Assembly (NCBI GenBank): GCA_016165875.1
Contig: JABBOT010000002.1
Coordinates: 21,280,265 to 21,344,264 of the forward strand
Direction: 5' to 3'
Length of the DNA stretch: 64,000 bases
Source: Acanthopleura granulata
Taxonomy: Eukaryota > Mollusca > Polyplacophora > Chitonida > Chitonidae
In this document: piece by piece, positions 24,801-34,600 of the stretch
How positions within the stretch are numbered: position 1 is the first letter of the stretch
Layout of the letters: the number at the start of each line of letters is the position of its first letter
Position numbers and translations under genes: made by a program
The notes under the pieces: model-generated
Told to the model about the DNA's origin: nothing
What the model saw: only the letters and a program-made list of their open reading frames with translations
The model's database searches: none

Positions 24801-26866
24801 TATTTCTGTCATAAGAACTAATGGTACCAACTACAGTTTTCTTTACCTTTAAGTGTTTTGCTCAGGTTTCTCTCATTTTGATTTTTTGTTATAGTGAAAT
24901 AGCCTTAAGTACGACATTGATCACCAATAAACCCAAAATAAGATGTGGCTGAGAGAGACCCTGATACTGTCAAGTGTTGTTGCTAAGATTATGGTACTGG
25001 CCTTCTAGCACAAAGTCCTCTAGTGTTACTTGCGTGTAACTACCGGATCAACCTGGGACTCCTGGAATGATTCTTAAAGAGCATGGAAATGCCATGGCGA
25101 ATTAATGGTTACAGTGCTGGTTGCCGTGATAGTTACATGCTTGTAACGTTAATAGAGTTTGGGTCAAGTGGACAGAGGTCAGCTAAGTGATTGTTGGAAG
25201 TACCCTATGTGTATTTTGCCCTAAATACAAGATTGATGTCTTTGGGGAATTATGGACTGTATTTCATTTTAAGATTTAACAGACTCTAATCTCTAAACTG
25301 CCTCTAATGAATGCCGTCACATTGTTCCAAGTGTATCAGTGAATGTGTGTGTGTGTGTGTTTTAGGCTCAGAGGCTGTCAGAGCAGCCCAGTGAACAAAT
25401 GACCGCTCCGGATACATCAGAACTGGACGCCAAGGTGGCCAGTCTAACAAAGGAACTGGGGGATATTAAACAGGAGAGGGACAGCCTGCAGCAGAGATTA
25501 AAGGCCTCTGAAGATGAAAACTCAACACTAAATGAGAAAATAAAGGTATAATGTAACAACTTCAGCACTTGGTAATTTACAGCATATTGGCTTTCATGGA
25601 AACTGGAGCAGTGCCACCAACTGATGGTACAGGCATTAGTTTTGTTGTCCAGAGATACACTAGGCTGTAGGGGTTCAACACTCTCAAGTGTGAAATGAGT
25701 TAGCCTGTGCATGGGTAATGTGCTTGCTCGTAGATCAGGAGGGTGAGAGGTGGTATGGTGAGTAGGGTTCAGGCTGTCATCTTGATGTAAAAGGCTTTAC
25801 CAGATACCAAACGACGTTTTCATTGAGTAATTTCAACCACTGCTTCAACCCTGTTCACTACAGGACAATACTTTTAAAGCCATTGTTTCACATCAAAACC
25901 AGTGATGATAGAAATGCATGTGTGTTATCATTAAAACACATGGTTTCCAGTCGTTTTGTTGTTTTCATTTTATAGTCTTTTGATACAGAAGAACATTAAT
26001 CGCATGTGTACAAAATGGCCACAGTGAAAACCAGGGGTGTGCTTAATTAAGGTCTTTGTGTACATTTCACACGTGAGAAAGTTTGCCAGTAATTTGCCAA
26101 TGGTGGATGGTTCACAAAACCGGGGGTTAAAAGTAGAAGTTAAAATGGTTTGAGTATGGTATTAAACAACAGTCAATTAAATAAGTCTTTCATTGTTTAC
26201 TTGGCAGGAGTTAGAAAAATCAAAGGCAGCTTTAGAAAAAGAAAAAGAAGAAGCATTGGAGTCGTCAGAGTCTGTGAAGAAAGAACAAGATGACCTGCTT
26301 GTATTGTTAGCTGATCAGGATGCCAAACTAGCCGCTTACAAGAACAAGTTAAAAGAACTCGGGCAAGAGGTAAGCAAGCACGTATGGTTTCTTCTCCTCC
26401 AACGACAGACATGATATCACATCTGCGGATTGTGTGGATTTCATACAAGAAATAATAATTGTGTGAGAAAATACAAAATTTGTATCTACATACAGATGCT
26501 GACAAAAAATACAGAACATATGTTTGTTCATCATTCTCTCATGTGCCAATTTTTCTCACCACATGTAATTATTGCACATGTATTCCTAGAAACTATATGG
26601 CCAGAAGAATTTTCTGTGGCTCTGGAATTCTGCCATTTCTTCTTCCAACTTTGTGATTTTAGTAGAAAATCTGTTTCTTTGCTGCTTGTTTTTTCTCATT
26701 TGTTTTAAATTTCTTTCCATGTACACTGATCCATTCCAAATTTTGGAGAATGAAATGATAAATGTTATTACACTACATTTTCTGACTCATGTGACAGGTG
26801 GAAGACGATGATGATGATGACATGGAAGATGGGGATGAAGACGAAGATGATGATGATGATGAATAG
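9856..26866 (+). CDS. USO1: General vesicular transport factor p115 (USO1), complete, 23 coding exons
   Basis: Golgin-type tether that captures COPI/COPII vesicles at the cis-Golgi with Rab1, GM130/giantin and SNAREs. Exons: 9856-9921, 12434-12520, 13021-13085, 13321-13394, 13821-13924, 14329-14487, 15048-15168, 15935-16125, 16565-16640, 17059-17123, 17661-17749, 18126-18280, 20254-20459, 20837-20947, 21309-21430, 21806-21987, 22374-22495, 22891-23029, 23906-24027, 24460-24681, 25366-25545, 26208-26369, 26798-26866. They total 2,889 nt, in frame, 962 residues, as in vertebrates. Residues 1 to about 624 form the armadillo-like head (e.g. GQFTEIFIKNAD, GNSDGG, NQNFFKEGSYIQK, GNPPVSLLQQC). About 625-939 are coiled coil, ending with KKEQDDLLVLLADQD, and exon 23 is an almost pure Asp/Glu tail. 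The start is chosen at MDYLRKYLTG by analogy with the short vertebrate N-terminus. Intron 14 is U12-type, and exon 12 is followed by a duplicated-donor array. Confidence 0.97.
11819..12401 (+). repeat. Unclassified ~600-bp dispersed repeat, copy A (USO1 intron 1)
   Basis: Shares long blocks with 19583-20212 in the same orientation: cactcttgtcacctgagact, cttaagtatatatgtaaatt, cctgtccctacgttattaca, gctgatatctcctagctctc. It has gaps and substitutions; I judge roughly 75-80% identity by eye. It encodes no long frame, and no clear terminal repeats are visible. The match stops about 30 bases before exon 2. Confidence 0.85.
12534..12772 (-). mobile_element. SINE family 1, diverged copy (USO1 intron 2)
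   Basis: Reverse-complement copy, with tail tttatttatctgattggagt then tactcaagagtatttcactt and body ggaaaccgggca. The head is degraded. Confidence 0.75.
15308..15596 (+). mobile_element. Possible SINE of another family (USO1 intron 7)
   Basis: A B-box-like gggttcagacctg lies about 50 bases into the stretch, and an A-rich tail (catcaaataaataaat) ends it. The body differs from both SINE families described here, and no second copy was found in the window, so the call is tentative. Confidence 0.35.
17190..17365 (+). mobile_element. SINE family 1, head-truncated (USO1 intron 10)
   Basis: Body aaggcctgccagcaacctgt, then ccccctgggcc-type sequence, ccataatgctgacagcc and the tail aatattcttgagtgaagcat, ending in an AAAT-rich run. 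The tRNA-like head is missing. Confidence 0.85.
17425..17520 (+). mobile_element. SINE family 1, head-only fragment (USO1 intron 10)
   Basis: Starts with a diverged A box (tggctcaaatggtaaacagg) and reaches ccagctcatgctgctttcgg, where similarity to the family body stops. Confidence 0.6.
18281..18945 (+). repeat. 115-bp tandem array copying exon 12 3' end plus its splice donor (USO1 intron 12)
   Basis: The unit contains the last ~80 bases of exon 12 (ccttcctgtacaagaatgaa ... agctcagcagatg), the donor gtaagttctg and 30 intronic bases. Relative to the exon itself (18201), further copies begin near 18316, 18431, 18546, 18661, 18776 and 18889; the last is cut off. Donors lie at 18281 (real), 18396, 18511, 18626, 18741 and 18854. 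The intronic copies share tgtttgcaat for exonic tgcttccag and ctcccc for ctgccc, so they were homogenised among themselves. They lack a splice acceptor, and reading past the first donor meets TGA within three codons. Confidence 0.95.
19145..19330 (+). repeat. Degenerate older copies of the exon 12/donor repeat
   Basis: Contains agctcagcagatggtaagtt and, about 110 bases later, agctcagcagaaggtaaatt, separated by tgtttctagtccttcacata and caagaatag. These align with the 115-bp unit but carry many changes, so the array has an older phase. Confidence 0.8.
19583..20212 (+). repeat. Unclassified ~600-bp dispersed repeat, copy B (USO1 intron 12)
   Basis: Partner of 11819-12401 in the same orientation, with a ~30-base insertion around 19690-19725 and another near 19890. 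Similarity ends about 40 bases before exon 13. Confidence 0.85.
20948..21308 (+). other. U12-type (minor spliceosome) intron 14 of USO1
   Basis: The donor reads GTATCCTTT, the minor-class 5' splice site, and TCCTTAAC at 21291-21298 fits the U12 branch site. Its A is about 11-12 nt before the acceptor ...CAACAG. There is no polypyrimidine tract. The intron is 361 nt, and splicing keeps the conserved frame across NVPY|LISQ. Confidence 0.9.
23270..23420 (+). mobile_element. SINE family 1 fragment (USO1 intron 18)
   Basis: Body agtctgccagcagtctgtgg, tctcccgggctctgcccaat and the tail ttgtataagtgaaat, ending in aatgaaataaataaatt. Head absent, moderately diverged. Confidence 0.75.
23610..23872 (+). 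mobile_element. SINE family 1, nearly full (USO1 intron 18)
   Basis: B box gagttcaagcccagctcatg, the body, and tail gtatggcgtaaaacaccaat then aaagaaataaataaatt. It ends about 35 bases before exon 19 (23906). Confidence 0.8.
25345..25365 (+). repeat. (TG)n run forming the 3' end of USO1 intron 20
   Basis: A run of eight or so TG dinucleotides followed by TTTTAG immediately precedes exon 21, in place of an ordinary polypyrimidine tract. Confidence 0.85.
26075..26190 (+). mobile_element. SINE family 1, strongly diverged (USO1 intron 21)
   Basis: Recognisable order of blocks (agtttgccagtaatttgcca, ggatggttcacaaa, gtttgagtatggtattaaac, caattaaataa), but poorly conserved. It ends about 20 bases before exon 22. 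Confidence 0.5.
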
Positions 26867-26953
26867 AAAACTGCAGTGTGTATATGTAGATATCAAACAG
26901 ACCTCTGTGGCTTTATATCGAGGAGGTACTTTTAACTGGGAACAAATGCTTTT

Positions 26954-27170
26954 AATAAAGAAAAAACCTTATGAGTGTTCGTCAATTTACTGGAAGAGAC
27001 CAAAGTATGTTTTGCAATATGTTTCATGGAGAATTTTGCGAGTGGAGATAAGGCACTGAATTAACCCCTTTGTTTTGAAACCATTACCAGTGTAGAAAAA
27101 AAATTTTAGTATGTGAAGAAGAGACGCCCAAAGTTACCTGTGAAGTTATAGAAGAAGTTTCTTGAATAAA
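26954..27170 (+). terminator. USO1 polyadenylation signals
   Basis: Two AATAAA hexamers lie downstream of the USO1 stop, at 26954-26959 and 27165-27170 (the second within ttgaataaataaatc). Either could end the transcript; cleavage sites are not visible. Confidence 0.5.
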
Positions 27171-27470
27171 TAAATCATTTCATTTCATTGCTTGAAACAC
27201 ACACCATTTATTTTCATACACAAGAACGTGATAATATAGCTCATGAAATGGTTATCATGATTATGTATAAAAAGTTGGGAAATAACTCTTGACTAATGGA
27301 AGTTAGGTTTAAACACTGTCACCCAAATGAATTGGACGTATGCTTGTGGTATACTAGTAAATGGTATACATGGGACATGTCACTGTCTTCATTAATTCAT
27401 GCCCAGCAGTGTGGTTGTTGTTGGGGCCTGTCAGTCTGTGTATAAATCTTGTAAACTTCATATTACGATT

Positions 27471-27540
27471 GTCCGCCTTCGTATAAGTGAAATATTCTTG
27501 AGTAGGGCGTTAAACAGTAAGCATTCATTCATTCATTCAT
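27471..27540 (+). mobile_element. SINE family 1 tail with (ATTC)n microsatellite
   Basis: Only the 3' tail (gtataagtgaaatattcttg then agtagggcgttaaac) remains, followed by four ATTC units instead of the usual AAAT run. Confidence 0.8.
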
Positions 27541-28784
27541 ATTATGATTGTAGTCACTGTGTGGAAAATATTTTTTCCATCCCCCCAAAATTCTCACCAG
27601 AGTGGTAAGATTTCAAACCATTACTTGCCATTTTTATGAAAATTTTCAATATCACTTCCTTTGTGTCGCTATATATTTACTTGCATGTGTTGTATTTGCA
27701 GCTATTACCGCTTTAGTTTATGTGACGTAACATTTATAGAAAATTCAATCCATCAGAATTCACAAAGTAAGTTCCATATTTAAGGGCATTTATGACAATA
27801 TATTTACATTAATAAACGTTCATTATTTACTAAAGATGGCTTCACAGATAACCTTTAAGAAAACTATACACAGTATAAATGGATAGTTACTTCAGCAGTC
27901 ATAACAGGATGTACTTTTTTATAGCTATTGGAAAGAAATATGGTTTGAGGAACTCATGAATTTATTCCTACTGTTCTTCATGAAGTGTTATTTTTCTTGG
28001 TGCAAATGACAATTCAGATTTTAATGATTTCATACTGATTTAGAGGACGTCCGCATGCATGCTTTGTTGCCTTGTGTTTGGTTAAGGTTTCAACTGGCAA
28101 CAGTAACTGGTGATATTAATTTCTGTGTGTTTGTAAGGAAAGTTAGATTGGAAGGTGATGTAAGTCATATATCCTTGGGCAGGTTGCTTTGCGTTGTTTT
28201 GGTTTCATTTTAAAAGAAGTCAAAAGTTTTAGAGTTGCACGATGTAGATAAAAAATTCTGTAACCTCTTCATGCAAAGTGACTATTTTCAAAACACAAAA
28301 AACTGAGTTCTGTTTTGTAAAATGCCATCTGGTACAATACAAAGATTGTGACACTTTTTTACAACCTGTGACACGTCATTGAAGCAATGCATGGCGCTTG
28401 ACCTGGCCTGGGAAACTGCCCAAGGTTGTCAGTTCAGTAGGTGCTAGACGTCTTGCTAACTCGTGTTGTAAACTGTACAGTCAAGAAAATGGTGATGGTA
28501 TCCTAATTATGTATATATTATTTATATAAAGTTAAATATGTAATAGGATGATTTGTAACTTCAGTGTGTTTGTGTTATTTTCATGTAGTTATTGTGAGAA
28601 TCACTCATTATACATGGTGTTTTGAGCTTGGCACAAATTCCAAGACTTTTGAGATTAGGTTATAATTTGTGGTGCAATTTTTCAGCATCTTTTAGACTGC
28701 CTAAAACTAATTTTAAAAAGGTCACAAAAAGAGCCTTTCATGCCCAAATCACATGTACTCAGTATATATTATAACCAACTGCAA

Positions 28785-28885
28785 ATGTATTTCATCAAAT
28801 GTTTAGCCTCTAAAAATGCACTCGTAGAAACCTTCATGTATTTCACCATAAGTTTAGCCTCTAAAAATGCACTCTTAGAAACCTT
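28785..28885. repeat. 51-bp tandem duplication
   Basis: gtttagcctctaaaaatgca occurs at 28801 and 28852, with similar flanks (atgtatttca on the left, ctc.tagaaacctt on the right). Confidence 0.85.
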
Positions 28886-29577
28886 AAAGTGATATTTTTG
28901 ATGAAATAATAATAAGACATTAATTAAATTTAACACCCTCCAAAAAGTAAACTCTTAAACTAGGCCTGTAAGGTGGATAGATGAAATAGAATTTAGCAAA
29001 AGGTGTCACTTAATCTTTGGTGAAATACAGCATTTTATTTATTTCTCAGTTCACTTTTCTAGAGTTAGTGATAAATGGCCTATCTGGGAACATTCTTGCA
29101 TTTCAAAGAAAATACTGTTTCCAGTAGACCTGATACATTTCTTTCTGAGTTCTCAGCCTTTTGGGTAGAAAACAAACTGCAGAATATCGGTAAAGTAATT
29201 CTGTACTTTGACCCTTCATAGCTGGATTTGTATCTAAGCTGCATTTTTCTCACATCAGCCTTGGCATTTCGACTTCCTTTTGAAATCTACCATGGCTGTA
29301 GCCTTAAATCTGGTGGTTTCTTCTGAGATGTGCACTGTTTCCTGCACACATCAATTGGACTTCTGTCATAATGTGGGAGGAGGTCGAGACTAAGTGGTTA
29401 AATCCCTTGTGTTATAGTCACCAGGATGCACGAGATGTGGGCTCATTGCGGACCTAGATCAGAATTTGGGGATACCCCCACTAAAATAAGCAGTTGTCAC
29501 CATTAACAAAGTCTAATCATTAACAAAATCTTATAGTGTCTGTATATATATCTGTACACTGCAATTGAGAAATTAAA

Positions 29578-29875
29578 AATTTTCCAAATTGTTCTTGTTT
29601 ATGGCCATTTCTACACAGATGGTGACGACAAATCGAATGGTGCAAACCGCATTGCTCTAGCACCAATAGTTTTAACTGCAAACGAAAGCATATCACAAAC
29701 ACAGTACATGTAAACACTCTGAAAGACATTGTAGCTGACCATAGGACCCGTACATAAGATTTTCAGTTGATAAAATTTTCCAAATTTTTTTTCTTCAAGG
29801 TCCATTTTTGCGCCGTTTGTGCCCACAAATGGATTTTCGTTAACCGCATTGCTCTAGCACCAACTGCTTTAGCTG
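29578..29875. repeat. ~195-bp diverged tandem duplication
   Basis: ttttccaaatt ... aaccgcattgctctagcacc occurs at about 29578-29670 and again at about 29773-29865. The interior has diverged, but block order is kept. Confidence 0.7.
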
Positions 29876-31295
29876 CAGAAAGTTCATCAGGAACTTGCCA
29901 CAGGTTGGTGGTTTGATACTGACTGCCATCATTAAAGTGAAACATTTGTGAGTGTAGTATTAACAGCAACACACTAAATTAAATGCATATGAAATTTTCT
30001 TGCATACAGTGCAACACATTATAACAAATAAGTTTGCACTTCACACCAAATGTTGAAAAAATATGCACAAGTAGGAGTTCTTAAACAAATCAGCTGGAGT
30101 AATGAATGTACAGTGATATGTATACATGTATTGACAACACTTCTCAACAAGTCAAACTAATTCAACCCTTCAAACTTTAATCCAGCATACGCTTTCACAG
30201 AAAGTCCTATCAACATCATTATATGATGGAATACAAATACTTCTCTAAATACTTTGGTGGAAAAATATATATCGCATAGAAAATAAATCACTACAAGATG
30301 TTCAACAATGACTACAAAGGCTACTGTAAAGCTTCTAATAAAATATCAGTATAATAAATGATTCGACTATAAGGACAGTTAAGGTACGGCCATAAAAGGT
30401 CATGTACATGTAATAATGAATTCAGGATCCACAATAATATCTCTCCTGTATGCAAAAAATACAGCTACATTATGAAACACGAAAAACCAATGAACACAGG
30501 TTGGTTCATAAATAGCCATACATGTAGCCGCACATATGCACGACTGTCAGTTATCATAAATTCATATATTCACCACTCATGACTTCATGACTAAAAGAAA
30601 CAATAAGAAAACCATAGTTGCATATACCTGCATCAAAAATTTTACTGCAAAGGCAGGGCCTTAGAAAATCTCATTCTTGTACGGTGGATCTCAAGATAAA
30701 GGTTTGAAAGAATATGATTTTCTGGGTTCAAATTTCTGAAACTGTCCATGAAAAAATAACTATGTACAGGAACAATTTGATCAGCAGTATAATGTCAGCC
30801 CAAATGTGTGAAATATTGGACCAGGAAATCCGATAGATGGTACAGCTGTGAAATGTTGGTCTGTTGAAAATACTGAGCAAGTCTTTTTGAGTTTGGTTTT
30901 GACACATAAGGGAAATAAGTCTGTATGTACAATATATGTCCATTCACTTAAAGGAATAGGCCAGAGTTAAAATGCTGACAGCGTTGTGTAGGATCTGTAA
31001 TTCTGACTGTTCATGGATCTGGAAGATAAAAATTTCAGAGAAAAGCAACCTTGAATAAGTAATGAACAACAGCACGAATGGTAAACAGATGGTTACTTTT
31101 TGTCCTTTGGAAAAGTGCTAAGTGCCAAGTGTAAATCAAAATTATCTACCTCAGCAGATTCATACCAAATAAAATATTTAATGAATATAATATTATCTAA
31201 AGCCACTCTTGTCCACATTAACACATCATAGAATATCAGCTCTTAAAACATGTACATGTATCTATATATTTTTTTTAATTTAAACTTTAAAAAAG

Positions 31296-31490
31296 TATTT
31301 ATTTATTTCTGATTGGTGTTTTATGCCATACTCATGAATATTTCACTTATACAATGGCTACCAGCATTATGGTAGGAGGAAACCAGGCAGAGCCCAGGGG
31401 AAACCCATGACCATCCGCAGGTTGCTAGCGGACCCTCCCATGTACAACATGAGCGAAAGCCAACTAACCTCTTTGACAACGGAGACCCCA
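31296..31490 (-). mobile_element. SINE family 1, head-truncated
   Basis: Reverse-complement copy: tail tttatttatttctgattggt, body aggaaaccaggcagagccca and gggaaacccatgaccatccg. It lies about 200 bases beyond the CFAP96 stop. Confidence 0.85.
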
Positions 31491-31698
31491 ATTAAATTTT
31501 AAGATGACAGTATGACAATATACAGTGAGCACATGTAGTGTGTATTTGAAATGTGCCAAAGATAGGCTCAAGAAAAATCTGAGGTATGGGAGGGAAAAAA
31601 GAACTCATTTAATACTGGTAGCACTAAACTGAAGAGATGAGCGAGGATTCAAATGTAAAATGCTTTGTATTTTCTTTGTCACAGATATAATGGATGTT

Positions 31699-34600
31699 TT
31701 ACCTCTGGACATTCTGGTTAATTACTGAGGTGACAGGTGTAGATTTCGGGCCAGGTGTGGGCATGAAGGTCTTCCCGGTTTTGTTGACAACATTTACAGG
31801 TCTTGTGTTGCGGAGCACCTTGTATGGGTCGGCAGAGTGGGATGGGTAGGGATCAAATGTGCCAGCCTTCATTCCTGCTGGCTGTATATAACAACAACGA
31901 ACGGGTCAATACAGTTAGTGTTAAAATAACATGGTTAACACATGGGAAAACAAACCAATAGTGTTAAAATAACATGGTTAACACATAGGAAAACAAAACA
32001 ATAGTGTTAAAATAACATGGTTAACACATAGGAAAACAAAACAATAGTTTAATAGATGGTGAATAATGGTCAATGTGAGCCTTATACTGTCAAGTAGGTG
32101 TTATGGAAGATGCTGAAGAGAAATATGTGTGTGAAGGGCAATCATTCATAGCTCATTACCTTGAAAAACTTGAGTTGAAAAAAGGCCATTGTTAAATTTA
32201 CCCTTGTTATTATTCAATGCTACTGCACTTTTCTGCATTATCAGACCTCTGGACATGACTGACTTTACCTATTAGACTACTGCAGGTGACTGATTTCATC
32301 TGTAAGATTACTGCAGGTAACTAGATTTATCTAGACGATAACCAAAGGTAATAGGCTATATATCAGGCTACTGGAGGAGAGGAAACATTATCTGTTGGGC
32401 AAGAGGACGTGACTGACTATATCAGACTATTTGAGCCGAGTGACTGGCTTTATCCATCAGGCCACTAGAGGTGACTGATTTTATCTATCAGGCCACTAGA
32501 GGTGACTGATTTTATCTATCAGGCTACTGGAGGTGACTATTTATTTTCTGTCAAACAACTGAAGGTGACTGACATTATCTCATAAAGGTGTTCTGTTGGC
32601 TTTTCTCTGCCAGACAGGCCACGTGATTAAGGAATTCTCGTTCACAACCTATGCTGCAACAGTACAGATGTCGTGAGATAATACGGGAAAAGCCGATCCC
32701 GCACCTATTTCTATTACCTATCAAATTACTGGAGGTGACTGACTTTATCTAGCAGGCTGTTGGAGGTGACTGACTTTATCTATTAGGCTGTTGGAGGTGA
32801 CTGACTTTATCTTTTAGGCTGTTGGAGGTGATTGACTTTATCTAGCATACTGGAACTGATTGAATTTATCTCTCAGGCTAATGAAGGTGACTGACATTAT
32901 CGATCATACTGGAGGGGACTGACTCGATTAGATTACTGGATGTGACTGTCATTATCTCTCAGGCTACTGGAGGGGACTGACTCCATTAGATTACTGGATG
33001 TGACTGTCATTATCTATCAGGCTACTGGAGGGGACTGACTCGATTAGATTACTGGATGTGACTGTCATTATCTATCAGGCTACTGGAGGGGACTGACTCG
33101 ATTAGATTACTGGATGTGACTGTCATTATCTCTCAGGCTACTGGAGGGGACTGACTCGATTAGATTACTGGATGTGACTGTCATTATCTATCAGGCTACT
33201 GGAGGGGACTGACTCGATTAGATTACTGGATGTGACTGTCATTATCTATCAGGCTACTGGAGGGGACTGACTCGATTAGATTACTGGATGTGACTGTCAT
33301 TATCTATCAGGCTACTGGAGGGGACTGACTCGATTAGATTACTGGATGTGACTGTCATTATCTATCAGGCTACTGGAGGGGACTGACTCGATTAGATTAC
33401 TGGATGTGACTGTCATTATCTCTCAGGCTACTGGAGGGGACTGACTCGATTAGATTACTGGATGTGACTGTCATTATCTATCAGGCTACTGGAGGGGACT
33501 GACTCGATTAGATTACTGGATGTGACTGTCATTATCTATCAAACTATTCAAAGTGACTGACATTATCTATCAGGCTACTGGAGATGATTACTTTATCTAT
33601 CTTACTGGTGGGAACTGACATTATCTATCAGGCTACTGGGGGTGACTGACATTATCTATCAGGCTACTTTGGGTGACTGACTTGATCTAACAGACTACTG
33701 GAGGTGACTGACTATGTATCTGACAACTGAAAGTGACTGTAGTAAGATTGTGTATTTGATCTTGCATGGTCCTGACATTACTGCAAAACTGACTAGAGGA
33801 GAACTTGTTTTCTGCACACTTACATGTTTGCCAGGTGAGCTGGGTTTGAATGGGTTCACCGGGGGCCTCCTGGGCTCCTCCTTTTTGGGCCCCAGAGGTT
33901 TGTCCGTGGCATATGGGTTACCATCAAAGTAGGCCTTAGGATGCATATTCAGTTTGAATGCTGCCCCTTTCATGGCTGCCTTGTGGGACTCATTCTCTTT
34001 CTGCAAATGGGTGCATGGTATGACAGCTGTTTTCAATCAATGATTGCAAAGAATGGATTAACATTTGACGTATGCATCTAAGATAAGTAAATAATGAAAA
34101 TACTAAAATTTTAAACTGAACATTTATAAAGCTTTCCATAACAATGTGTTAATTTTAGTATAATAATATTAGAAATTTCCAAATGACATTTTTTTTTGTG
34201 AAAGTACTATGCTGTTTTAATTTGTAAAGAAGAATCTTCAAAAGAAATCAGGGCTAACTACAGGTCATTTTACAAAATGAATTAACAATATTCTATGTCT
34301 AACTTATAGATAACTTAGAGTTCAATAATCAGTGAATTCTGGTAATACACAATGTGTTAAGATGTGACACAACAAAAAAAAACACACAAATTGAAAAACT
34401 GAAAGAAGCATTTTAATTTAGAACCAGTGAAATTTTCTAAATTCCAAACAAACCCACCTTCATGATTTGCCGTGCATTATCATATGGGTCAGTCTGATGT
34501 TTACTGTAAGGGCCAATTGTTACTGACAAGTAACTAGGGCAAAAGCAAAGCCAAAAACAATCATTAGCAGGTTAATCACAAAACAAAGCATCTTTGGGTG

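Larger units (their letters stand above)
26867..31698. other. USO1 / CFAP96 tail-to-tail intergenic region
   Basis: Contains the USO1 3' UTR and presumably the CFAP96 3' UTR; no conserved coding exon was found. It includes a SINE tail (27471-27540), two local duplications (28785-28885, period 51; 29578-29875, period about 195) and a minus-strand SINE (31296-31490). Confidence 0.6.

Noticed and set aside
32925..33540. CRISPR-like regular direct repeats
   Set aside because: The units abut with no unique spacers, and the host is clearly an animal; this is a minisatellite.
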